From NCBI GenBank assembly GCA_017448975.1, contig JAFSKN010000016.1, forward strand, positions 1 through 64,000: DNA of 64,000 nt, read 5' to 3'. A program made the translations under genes and the position numbers. The notes under the pieces were generated by a model, which saw only the letters and a program-made list of their open reading frames with translations, was not told the origin of the DNA and searched no databases. The stretch is from Clostridia bacterium. Lineage in GTDB: Bacteria > Bacillota > Clostridia > Christensenellales > Aristaeellaceae. Positions 49,452-57,824 of this stretch are shown in pieces (position 1 is the stretch's first letter; every line of letters starts with the position of its first letter).

Positions 49452-50112
49452 CGTGTCCGCCCAGAGCGTAAGGGGAGAGGGCTGGCGCCGGTATCTGGCC
49501 ACCCTCAAATATGGCACCTACGTGATTCTCCATCCCTTCGACGGCTTCTGGGATCTGGTGCATGAAAAGCGGGGCAGCCTGCTGGCCGCCCATACCTGGC
49601 TGTTCCTGTTCCTGCTCACCTACGTGATGCGGCTGATGCTGACCAACTTCCAGTTCATCACCGCGCCCCTGCAGTACATCAACATTTACGAGCAGTGCGG
49701 ATCGCTGCTGCTGCCGTTCCTGATCCTGTGCCTGAGCAACTGGGCCCTGTCCACGCTGTTCGACGGCAAGGGCCGGTTCAAGGATATTTATATGGCCATG
49801 TGCTACGCGCTGGTGCCCTATGTGCTGATCCAGCTGCCCCTGATCCTCATCAGCCATATGATCTCCTTCGACGAGGCGGCGTACTATTCCGTGCTGGCCA
49901 GCGTATCGGTGGTCTGGTGCGTGTTCCTGGCTTTCGTGGGCCTGATGCAGGTGCACGATTATTCCCCGGGCAAGAACCTGATCTTCCTGTTCGCCACCAT
50001 TTTCGGCGCGATGGTGATCCTGTTCCTGATCCTGGTTTTCTTCAGCCTTTTGAGCGACGCGGTGGGCTTCTTCGTGACCCTGTACCGGGAAGTCGCGTTC
50101 AGGCTATACTAA
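49426..50112 (+). CDS. YIP1-family membrane protein
   Basis: 228 residues, about five helices from ~50 on: TWLFLFLLTYVMRLML, LLLPFLILCLSNWALSTLF, ALVPYVLIQLPLILISH and ATIFGAMVILFLILVFFSLL. GKGRFKDIYMAMCYALVPYVL matches the YIP1 core. Bacterial members have no set role. It starts inside the NHL gene and is 15 bp from the DUF5696 gene, so tight coupling suggests one complex. Confidence 0.75.
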   Translation: MNAAKSFDNVSAQSVRGEGWRRYLATLKYGTYVILHPFDGFWDLVHEKRGSLLAAHTWLFLFLLTYVMRLMLTNFQFITAPLQYINIYEQCGSLLLPFLILCLSNWALSTLFDGKGRFKDIYMAMCYALVPYVLIQLPLILISHMISFDEAAYYSVLASVSVVWCVFLAFVGLMQVHDYSPGKNLIFLFATIFGAMVILFLILVFFSLLSDAVGFFVTLYREVAFRLY

Positions 50113-50127
50113 GGAGGGGATGCAGAT

Positions 50128-52743
50128 ATGAAAAAGAAATCCATCCTCCGCCGGCTGATTCCCTGGCTGATCACGGCCGTCCTGCTGTTCTGTCTGGTAT
50201 ACTTCGTGGGCATTCCCCTCTATTCCCAGAAGGAGGAGCAGGTGACCCAGCTGCCCGAGGTATCCTACTATGAAGGCGGAAAGGACGCCGTCGTGCTGGA
50301 AAACGACGCGCTCCGGTTTGAGCTGGATCCCACGACCACCCAATTCAAGCTGACGGAAAAGGCAAATGGCCGCGAATGGCTGTCCAATCCGGAAGGCGCG
50401 GCCAACGACGCCGTAGCCAAGAGCAGCCAGGCCAACCTGTACGCCCTGCAATCTACCCTGCTCATGACCTACACCGATAAGGACAAGGGCACCACCAACA
50501 TCAGCTACAACAACTACCAGCGTTCCATTATGAACGGCAACTACACCATCGAAAACGTCACCGCCGATTCTGTGGACGTGGTGTATTCCATCGGCGATAT
50601 CAGCAAGGTGTACATGATGCCCTACGCCATCACCGACGAAAGGTTCCAGATGTACACCGAGCGGATGAAGGAACAGCTGGGCCTGAGCAAGTCCAAGATC
50701 AACAGCAAGGTGGGCAACTTATACAGCGTATACTCCCCCGAGACGCTGGCCACCAAATCCGACGCCGACAGGGAAGCCATATTGGCCCAGTATCCCATCG
50801 CGGCGGAGCAGACGATCCGAGTGCTGGACACCTCGAAAAAGGCGGATTATCAAAGCGTTTCCGACTATTTCGTGCAGGTGGGCTACAATCAGGAGGAATT
50901 CGATCTGGATCAGCAGTTGATCGCCTCCGCTTCCGCCAGCCAGAAACCGGTGTTCAACGTGACCCTGCGCTACCGGCTGGAGGGCGCCGATTTGGTGGTG
51001 GAAGTGCCCTACGATGAGATCCGCTACCGCAGCAGCTTCCCCATCACCACCCTGACCGTGCTGCCCATGTTCGGCGCGGCGGGCGCAAGCGACGAAGGCT
51101 TCATGTTCGTGCCCGAGGGCGGCGGCGCGCTGATCAACTTCAACAACGGCAAGCTGTCCCAGAACAGCTACTACGCCAATATGTACGGCTGGGACTATGC
51201 CACCTACCGCAGCGAAGTGGTCAACGAAACCAAGAACACCTTCCCCGTCTTCGGCATGGCGAAGAACGGCGGCTCCTTCATCTGCATCATGGAAGGCGCT
51301 TCCTCCTACGGCGGCATCTTAGCCGACATTTCCATGCGCTACAACAGCTTCAACTGGGTCTGCGCCCGCTATACCGTACTCCACGGGGACCAGTACAACG
51401 TATCCGATAAAACGGGCTCCAAGGTGTACATGTTTGAAAAGCAGATTCCTTCCGACACCGTGCGCCAGCGCTACCGCTTCGTTGACAGCGGCAGCTATGC
51501 GGATATGGCCAGCGCCTACGGCGATTATCTGCGGGAAACCTATCCCGAACTGAAAAACGCCGCCCTGGACGCCGATCTGCCCGTGTCCGTGGAGCTGATC
51601 GGGGCCATTGACAAAAAAGTGGTAAAGTTCGGCATGCCGGTGGATTCCGTGGTGTCTACCACCACCTTCGCCCAGGCCACGGACATCATCCGCGAACTGA
51701 AACGGAGCGACGTGAAGAACCTGAGCGTGCGCGTCACCGGCTGGAGCAACGGCGGCGTGAACCAGAAAGTGCTCACCTCCGTGCGTGTGCTCAGCGAGCT
51801 GGGCGGGGACAAGGGCATGGAAACGCTGATCAACGACGCGAAAAATATCGGCGTGAACCTGTACTTCGACGGCATTTCCTGCTTCGCCTATGACAGCGGA
51901 CTGCTGGAGGGCTTCATCCCCTTCCGGGACGCCGCCCGCTATACCACCCGCGAACAGGTGTCCATCATTCCCTATTCCCCCATCATCTACAAGGCGGACG
52001 AGGACCAGGACGCCTTCTATCTGGTGCAGCCCAAGTACGCCCAGAAGTGCACCGATAACCTGATCGCCACCCTGGCGGCCAAGAAGGTCTACGGCGTGGC
52101 TTTCCGGGACATCGGCAACCTGCTCAGCGCCGATTACTACGTCAACGATATGGTCACCCGCGAGCAGGTGAAGCAGATGAACATCGATTCCCTGAAGCAG
52201 GCCCGGGCCGCCGGGGAAGCCGTCATGATCAAGGAGGGCTACGACTACGCCATGCCCTACGCCGACCTGATTACGGACATGGACCTGGACGGCGTGGAAT
52301 ACTCCATCCTGGACGCTTCGGTGCCCTTCTACCAGATCGCCATTCACGGCGCGGTGAACTATACCGGCAAGCCCATCAACCTGGCCAATGACTGGCGCAC
52401 CGATCTGCTGCGCTGCATGGAATACGGCGCTGGCCTGAACTTCACTTTCATGGCGGAAAGCGGCTGGGTGCTGCAGGACAGCTTCTACACCACCTACTAC
52501 GGCGCTTCCTACGACGCCTGGAAGGAAACCGCGGCCGCAATCATCGCCGCCTGTCAGGCCGATCTGAAGGGGCTGAACAGCCTGCGCATCACCGATCACC
52601 AGACGGTGGACACCGATATCAGGCTCACCGTGTATGAAAACGGAACGAAAGTGTACGTCAATTACGGCGCGGAGGATTATCAGGCGGACGGCGTGCTGAT
52701 TCCGGCCCGCGGCTACGTTGTGGAAGGGGGTGAGAGGGAATGA
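50128..52743 (+). CDS. Membrane-anchored DUF5696 protein, probable glycan-active barrel
   Basis: 871 residues. One N-terminal helix (LIPWLITAVLLFCLVYFVGIPL), then an extracytoplasmic beta-rich region (~50-420) and a (beta/alpha)-barrel-like part (~420-800) with alternating strands such as LSVRVTGWSNGG, NLYFDGISCFAYDSG, VYGVAFRDIGNLLSADYY and VEYSILDASVPFYQIAIHG, then LNFTFMAESGW and a closing beta domain. The layout resembles glycoside hydrolase clans, and acidic residues at strand ends (FDG, FRD) could be catalytic, but no family or activity is proven. AGGAGG precedes ATG 50128. Overlaps the next permease by ATGA. Confidence 0.75.
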   Translation: MKKKSILRRLIPWLITAVLLFCLVYFVGIPLYSQKEEQVTQLPEVSYYEGGKDAVVLENDALRFELDPTTTQFKLTEKANGREWLSNPEGAANDAVAKSSQANLYALQSTLLMTYTDKDKGTTNISYNNYQRSIMNGNYTIENVTADSVDVVYSIGDISKVYMMPYAITDERFQMYTERMKEQLGLSKSKINSKVGNLYSVYSPETLATKSDADREAILAQYPIAAEQTIRVLDTSKKADYQSVSDYFVQVGYNQEEFDLDQQLIASASASQKPVFNVTLRYRLEGADLVVEVPYDEIRYRSSFPITTLTVLPMFGAAGASDEGFMFVPEGGGALINFNNGKLSQNSYYANMYGWDYATYRSEVVNETKNTFPVFGMAKNGGSFICIMEGASSYGGILADISMRYNSFNWVCARYTVLHGDQYNVSDKTGSKVYMFEKQIPSDTVRQRYRFVDSGSYADMASAYGDYLRETYPELKNAALDADLPVSVELIGAIDKKVVKFGMPVDSVVSTTTFAQATDIIRELKRSDVKNLSVRVTGWSNGGVNQKVLTSVRVLSELGGDKGMETLINDAKNIGVNLYFDGISCFAYDSGLLEGFIPFRDAARYTTREQVSIIPYSPIIYKADEDQDAFYLVQPKYAQKCTDNLIATLAAKKVYGVAFRDIGNLLSADYYVNDMVTREQVKQMNIDSLKQARAAGEAVMIKEGYDYAMPYADLITDMDLDGVEYSILDASVPFYQIAIHGAVNYTGKPINLANDWRTDLLRCMEYGAGLNFTFMAESGWVLQDSFYTTYYGASYDAWKETAAAIIAACQADLKGLNSLRITDHQTVDTDIRLTVYENGTKVYVNYGAEDYQADGVLIPARGYVVEGGERE

Positions 52744-53723
52744 GCAAAAACAAAAAGAATGATCGGGATCGCTGGAGCTTTTCCGAGTCGGTCCTCACCT
52801 TCATTCCCGGCAGCAAGGTTTACGGAACCATGCGTTCCCGTCAGGCCCGCCAGGGCGTCATGTTCATCCTGCCCTTCATCATCGGCTTCCTGGTGTTCAT
52901 GCTCAAACCCATGGCGGAATCCGTGATTTTCAGCTTCAGCAGCGTGAAGCTGATCCCCGGCCAGGGCTATGAAAAAACCTTCGTCGCTTTCCGGAACTAC
53001 CAGAATGCCATGGGCGTGGACCCCTACTTCAACCAGTATCTGGTGGAGGAAATCAGCCGCATGGGCGTGAACGCGGTGGCCACCATCGTCATGTCCTTCG
53101 TGATCGCCGTGATCCTGAACCAGAATTTCAAGGGCCGCACCCTGGCCCGCGCCATCTTCTTCCTGCCGGTGATCCTGTCCTCCGGCGTGCTGGCCGGCAT
53201 CGAAAGGCAGAATGAGTTCTACGATATGATGGCCGGCATGGCGGAAGCCGTGGGCCAATCCTCAGGCGTGAACATATCCGCCGCCTTGCAGAACCTGCTT
53301 TCCGTGTCCGGCATCGGCAGCGGGGTGTTCGACGTGCTGTTCCAGATGATCGACGCCATTTACGACATCGTGATGGCCAGCGGCATCCAGATCATCGTGT
53401 TCCTTTCCGGCCTGCAGGCCATTTCCCCGTCCCTGTACGAGGCGGCGGACGTGGAGGGCTGCTCCGCCTGGGAAGCTTTCTGGAAAATCACCTTCCCCAT
53501 GGTCAGCCCCCTGCTGCTGGTGAACACCATCTACACCATCATCGACTTCTTTATGAAGAACGACAACCGGGTGATGGAGCGCATCAACACCATCATGTAC
53601 GGCCAGCAAATGGATTTCGGCATGGCCTCGGCTATGAGCTGGATCTACTTCGGGGTGGCCATCCTCTTCATCGGTATCGCCGCCATTATCATCAACAGGG
53701 GGGTGCATTACTATGAAGACTGA
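52740..53723 (+). CDS. Carbohydrate ABC transporter permease (second pair, LplB/UgpA-like)
   Basis: 327 residues, six helices, EAADVEGCSAWEAFWKITFP near 234. An insertion of ~45 residues between helices 3 and 4 (NEFYDMMAGMAEAVGQ region) has no counterpart in the first pair. GGGGGTGAGAGGG upstream. Overlaps the DUF5696 stop and the next start. Confidence 0.9.
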   Translation: MSKNKKNDRDRWSFSESVLTFIPGSKVYGTMRSRQARQGVMFILPFIIGFLVFMLKPMAESVIFSFSSVKLIPGQGYEKTFVAFRNYQNAMGVDPYFNQYLVEEISRMGVNAVATIVMSFVIAVILNQNFKGRTLARAIFFLPVILSSGVLAGIERQNEFYDMMAGMAEAVGQSSGVNISAALQNLLSVSGIGSGVFDVLFQMIDAIYDIVMASGIQIIVFLSGLQAISPSLYEAADVEGCSAWEAFWKITFPMVSPLLLVNTIYTIIDFFMKNDNRVMERINTIMYGQQMDFGMASAMSWIYFGVAILFIGIAAIIINRGVHYYED

Positions 53724-54702
53724 CCCTGCCGCCACCGTGCGCGTGAAAAAGCGCGACACAAAATACGTGATCAAATCCAACATCAAAAAGTACAGCATTT
53801 CCATCGGGCGCGCCCTGCTGCTCTTCGGCCTGTGCTTCATGATCATCCAGCCCCTGCTCATCCGGTTTTCCACCAGCCTCATGGTGGAAAGCGACCTGTA
53901 CGATTCCACCATCGTGCTGCTGCCCCGGAACGTGACGCTGGATAACTACAGGATCGTGGGCGACCTGACCAACCTGCCCAAATCCCTCATCAATACCCTG
54001 TGGACATCCCTGCTGGTGTCCCTGTGTCAGGTGGTGGCCTGCACCCTGGTGGGCTATGGCTTCGCCCGGTACAGCTTCCCGCTGAAAAAGTTCTGGTTCG
54101 CCTGCGTGGTGCTTCTGATCATCGTGCCGCCCCAGACCATCCAGACCTCCCTGTATGTGCAGTTCGCCGCCTTCGATATCTTCGGTATCTTCAAGGCGCT
54201 CACGGGCGCTCCCATCAATCTGCGCACGTCCGCGGTGCCCTATGTGCTCATGAGCCTCACCTGCATGGGTTTGAAGGACGGCCTGTACATCTACATGCTG
54301 CGCCAGTACTTCAAGGGCATTCCCAAGTCCCTGGAGGAAGCGGCCTATGTGGACGGCTGCAACACCATGCACACCTTCGTCAAGATCATGCTGCCCGACG
54401 CCCTGCCCACCATCGCAAGCTGCTTCCTGTTCTCCTTCGTCTGGCAGTGGACCGACCTGTTCTACAGCCGCAACTTCCTGTCCAGCTATTCCATCTATTC
54501 CGTTCAGCTGTCCTCCATCGTGTCCCGCATGAGCCGTTACTTCAATAACGGCTCCGACGCGGCCGTGGTGGTGCCCAACGCCCGCCAGCAGCAGCTGATC
54601 TTCGTGGGCGTGCTCATCTGCAGTGTGCCGCTGATCATCCTGTACATCTTCACCCAGCGCACCTTCGTAGAAAGCATCGCCATGAGCGGTTCCAAGGAGT
54701 AA
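53713..54702 (+). CDS. Carbohydrate ABC transporter permease (second pair, LplC/MalG-like)
   Basis: 329 residues. Basic N-terminus, six helices, EAAYVDGCNTMHTFVKIMLP near 208. It overlaps the previous gene by 11 bp. The 219-bp gap after it contains GC-rich hairpins and a new promoter for the binding protein. Confidence 0.9.
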   Translation: MKTDPAATVRVKKRDTKYVIKSNIKKYSISIGRALLLFGLCFMIIQPLLIRFSTSLMVESDLYDSTIVLLPRNVTLDNYRIVGDLTNLPKSLINTLWTSLLVSLCQVVACTLVGYGFARYSFPLKKFWFACVVLLIIVPPQTIQTSLYVQFAAFDIFGIFKALTGAPINLRTSAVPYVLMSLTCMGLKDGLYIYMLRQYFKGIPKSLEEAAYVDGCNTMHTFVKIMLPDALPTIASCFLFSFVWQWTDLFYSRNFLSSYSIYSVQLSSIVSRMSRYFNNGSDAAVVVPNARQQQLIFVGVLICSVPLIILYIFTQRTFVESIAMSGSKE

Positions 54703-54833
54703 AAAACCGGCCATGGCACACCGGTGGCCGAAGAAAAACCGCCGCGGGCGGCACGCTTCGGCCCCCGGATTTGTTTTCTCAAATTTTGCGCAGGGATTGC
54801 GCAACGGTTCAGAAGAAACCTCTCAAATCTTGC

Positions 54834-54862
54834 TTGCATTTCCGCGCGATTCGGTGTATACT
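54834..54862 (+). promoter_or_regulatory. Extra promoter for the second binding-protein gene
   Basis: TTGCAT (54834-54839), 17-bp spacer, TATACT (54857-54862). It lets the binding protein be made in excess of the permeases, as is usual. Just upstream, GGCCA...TGGCC (54711-54734) may form an intercistronic stem-loop. Confidence 0.7.
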
Positions 54863-54921
54863 GTTTTTGCTGAGAATTGTACGCGTGTCTGCGTACAGGA
54901 ATTTTAAAGGAGGAATAACCC

Positions 54922-56280
54922 ATGAAGAAACTGGTTGCTCTGTTGCTCTCCGCCATGATGCTGTGCGCTTGCTGCGCGGCGCTGGCCGAAGTGCCGGAAG
55001 GCTATCCCGAAGTCGTGCCCGGCATTGATTTCGGCGGCGCGGAAGTGCTGATTCTGGACTATTGGTCTGGCGATTCCTATAAGGTTGCCAACCCTTCCGA
55101 GCAGCAGCTTGCTACTTACGCTTTCCATGATTGGATCAACGCCGCCTATAACGTGAAAGCCGATCAGCTTCAGGGCGGCGACTGGGGTTCCTGCGCCGAA
55201 GAAATGATCAACTTCACCGGCACCCCCGACGGCAGCCTGCGCATGTACATCATCGAGCCCGGCAAGGTGGTTTCCCTGGTGTCCAACGGCATCGCTTCTC
55301 CCATCAGCACCAAGTATATCGACCTGACCGCCGATAAGTGGAACGACGCCGAAATCGATTTCATGACCGTTGGCGGCACCCTGTACGGCCTGTATGCCGG
55401 CAACAGCGAACCCCGCGGCTGCCTGTACTTCAACAAGCGCGTGCTGGAAGAAGCGGGCATCGACTGGAACACCATCTATGATCTCCAGGCGGAACACAAG
55501 TGGACCTGGGCTGTTTTTGAAGAAATGCTGGCTCAGATCACCAAGGACACCGATAACGACGGCATCAACGACATCTGGGGCCTGCTGGGCTCCGGCGACG
55601 ACGCCTATGTGCTGAGCGTGTTCTCCAACAACGGCTGCTTCTTCGACTTCGACGAGAACGGCAAGCTCTATCCCGCCATGAACTCCAACGAGACCCTGGA
55701 AGCCCTGACCTGGTTCAAGGATATCCAGAGCAAGTACTGGGCTCCCCAGCCCGAAGGCTCCAACTGGGATTGGTACAAGAATGCCTGGACGCAGGGCTAC
55801 TGCGGCTTCTATGTATACCAGACCTACGGCGGCTTCAACGACAACTCCGAAATGGCCGATATGGCGGACGACTGGGGCTGCGTTGCCTGGCCCATCCCCG
55901 CTGACAGCGAAGAATACACCTATGTGACCATCGTCAGCGACAACATCACCCTGATCCCCGCCGTCTACGATGAGGAAACCGTGGCCAAGCTGGCCTTCCT
56001 GTATGACCTGTGGACCGAACCTGCCCCCGGCTACGACGATGACGACGCCTGGATCGGCAACAAGTACAACTACACCGACGACCGCGCTGTGGACGAGACC
56101 TACGCCATGCTGCGTGAGCCCGAACATTGCCGCACCAACAAGGTGCTGTACCTGGGCACCCAGAACGACGTGATCGGCTCCAGCCTGCTGTGGAGCCTGT
56201 CCGGGTCCACTCCCGCTGAACTGATCGAAGCGGCTATGCCCACCTGGCAGGCCCTGTGCGATACCTTCAACGCGAAGTAA
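54922..56280 (+). CDS. Extracellular solute-binding protein of the second transporter
   Basis: 452 residues. Signal MKKLVALLLSAMMLCACCAALAE; cleavage at ALA or lipidation at one of three cysteines cannot be decided. SBP family 1 features: LYGLYAGNSEPRGCLYFNKRVLEEAGIDW and TWAVFEEMLAQITKDTDNDGINDIWGLLG. DTDNDGIND resembles a calcium-binding loop of the thrombospondin-3/dockerin sort and may bind calcium. High aromatic content (YWAPQ, NWDWYKN) suits sugar stacking. AAAGGAGG before the ATG; terminator after. Confidence 0.9.
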   Translation: MKKLVALLLSAMMLCACCAALAEVPEGYPEVVPGIDFGGAEVLILDYWSGDSYKVANPSEQQLATYAFHDWINAAYNVKADQLQGGDWGSCAEEMINFTGTPDGSLRMYIIEPGKVVSLVSNGIASPISTKYIDLTADKWNDAEIDFMTVGGTLYGLYAGNSEPRGCLYFNKRVLEEAGIDWNTIYDLQAEHKWTWAVFEEMLAQITKDTDNDGINDIWGLLGSGDDAYVLSVFSNNGCFFDFDENGKLYPAMNSNETLEALTWFKDIQSKYWAPQPEGSNWDWYKNAWTQGYCGFYVYQTYGGFNDNSEMADMADDWGCVAWPIPADSEEYTYVTIVSDNITLIPAVYDEETVAKLAFLYDLWTEPAPGYDDDDAWIGNKYNYTDDRAVDETYAMLREPEHCRTNKVLYLGTQNDVIGSSLLWSLSGSTPAELIEAAMPTWQALCDTFNAK

Positions 56281-56321
56281 TCGCTGAATTCATCACAGGA
56301 TTCCATCAACAATAAAAGTGG

Positions 56322-56358
56322 GGCTGCCGCACTGAAAAGTGCGGCAGCCTTTCTTTTT
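56322..56358 (+). terminator. Terminator of the glycan-uptake locus
   Basis: GGCTGCCGCACT, loop GAAA, AGTGCGGCAGCC, then TTTCTTTTTT. Strong; separates it from the convergent diguanylate cyclase gene. Confidence 0.93.
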
Positions 56359-56389
56359 TCCTCACAGCGACTGAACCGTTGGGGTTCAG

Positions 56390-57640
56390 TCACTCCGCCG
56401 TATAGATTTTATAAGCGCCTTTTCCATTCTTTTTCACATCGTACAGGGCGGTATCCGCCGCCCGGTAGAGGGCGGCGAAGGTAGTTCCGTGCTGGGGATA
56501 CAGGGAAATGCCGATGGACAGGGAAACGCTGCCCTCCAATTCCTGAAACGCGGAATGTACCTGGGCCTGAATCCGCTGGGCGGAAAGGCAGGCGGCGTCC
56601 GCGTCCGCGATGTCCCGCAGGAACACCATAAATTCGTCGCCGCCGATGCGCCCCGTCACGTCCATCACCCGGAAATTGGTGCGCAGGATACGGGCGATTT
56701 CCGCCAGCACCCGGTCGCCCACCGCGTGGCCCAAAGAATCGTTGACGTGCTTGAAGTTGTCCACGTCGATCATCATCATGGCGCCGTACTGCCAATCCTT
56801 TTCCGGAGGCTCCAGCATCATGCGGATGTGGTTTTCCGTGGAACGCTTGTTGAGCAACTCGGTCAGGGTGTCCAGCTGGGTGCGCTTTTCCAGCTCCTGC
56901 TTGAGCAGCTGCTGCTCGGTCACGTTGTTGATCAGGGCGATGATACCGCTGATCTTGCCGTTTTTATCGTATACGGGGCGCTTGATCAGTTCCAGAAATT
57001 CATCCATACCGTCCTGTTTTTCCTCAATGATATAGTTGGTTCCCTTGCCGGTGCGCAGGATCTCCATGTCCGCTTCCATGGCTTTTTTGGCGTTCTGCTT
57101 GTCCTTGCGGATCTCCATATCCGTTTTGCCGCGAATGGACCAATCGGGGTCGTCCGCGTTGGTCAGATGATGCCAGTACTGGGTGGCGAACACATAGCGG
57201 CCCTCCGCGTCCTTTAAAAAAATATTGGAGGGCAATTGCTTAAGCATTTGCTCCATTTCATCAAATCCGATGGAATCCGACCCCCGGATGGCACTGTCGA
57301 TCCGTTTGAGCAGCAGCTCCCGGGGGCAGGGCAGGGAAATGAGATCAAAAAAGCCCTGGGCAACGCAGGCGGCGTCCTCTTCCGTGGGCAGGCCGGGGAT
57401 GAGGCCCAAGATGGGGATCACCGAAAAAGGCGCGTGATCCTTCATCCGCTCCGCCAGGGCCAAGCCCTGCTCCTTTGCGCGCGCTAAATCCACAAGGACC
57501 GCCGCCGCGCTTTGACGGTTCACAGCGTCCCATGCCGCGGAAAGCTCCTCGCAGCAAATCAGCCGATAGGAGGCGGAAAGAAGCGGAAAAATCAAATCCC
57601 GCGTTTCTCCCTGGGGAATCAAAAGCAAAATCGTTTTCAT
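56390..57640 (-). CDS. Diguanylate cyclase with degenerate receiver and PAS domains
   Basis: 416 residues. Residues 1-120 fold like a response-regulator receiver, but the acidic pair is missing (MKTILLLIPQ) and the usual Lys is Leu (ISLPCP); only an Asp in VLVDLA remains. PAS domain ~135-250 (LKQLPSNIFLKDAEGRYVFATQ). GGDEF domain ~260-416: LDTLTELLNKR, MMMIDVDNFKHVNDSLGH and intact GRIGGDEF. It should make cyclic di-GMP. No RxxD inhibitory site at the expected place. Together with the HD-GYP sensor, both directions of the signal are encoded here. Confidence 0.92.
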   Translation of the reverse strand: MKTILLLIPQGETRDLIFPLLSASYRLICCEELSAAWDAVNRQSAAAVLVDLARAKEQGLALAERMKDHAPFSVIPILGLIPGLPTEEDAACVAQGFFDLISLPCPRELLLKRIDSAIRGSDSIGFDEMEQMLKQLPSNIFLKDAEGRYVFATQYWHHLTNADDPDWSIRGKTDMEIRKDKQNAKKAMEADMEILRTGKGTNYIIEEKQDGMDEFLELIKRPVYDKNGKISGIIALINNVTEQQLLKQELEKRTQLDTLTELLNKRSTENHIRMMLEPPEKDWQYGAMMMIDVDNFKHVNDSLGHAVGDRVLAEIARILRTNFRVMDVTGRIGGDEFMVFLRDIADADAACLSAQRIQAQVHSAFQELEGSVSLSIGISLYPQHGTTFAALYRAADTALYDVKKNGKGAYKIYTAE

Positions 57641-57775
57641 AAGGCGATGCTCCGAACGGATTCAATAGTATATTTTATCCGATTGCATTATACAACGGAA
57701 AACCCGGAAGCGTCTATACACTTTTCTAAAAATATAAATATTTGCGCAATTTATGAAGCAAGCGGCGTTAAAAAA

Positions 57776-57810
57776 CGATAAAAAAGGACCGGCCGGGAAA
57801 GCCGATCCTT
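57776..57810 (-). terminator. Terminator of the aminotransferase gene
   Basis: Minus strand AAGGATCGGC, 7-base loop, GCCGGTCCTT followed by TTTTTT; nine of ten stem pairs match. Confidence 0.8.
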
Positions 57811-57824
57811 CAAAGAACGGTTGA

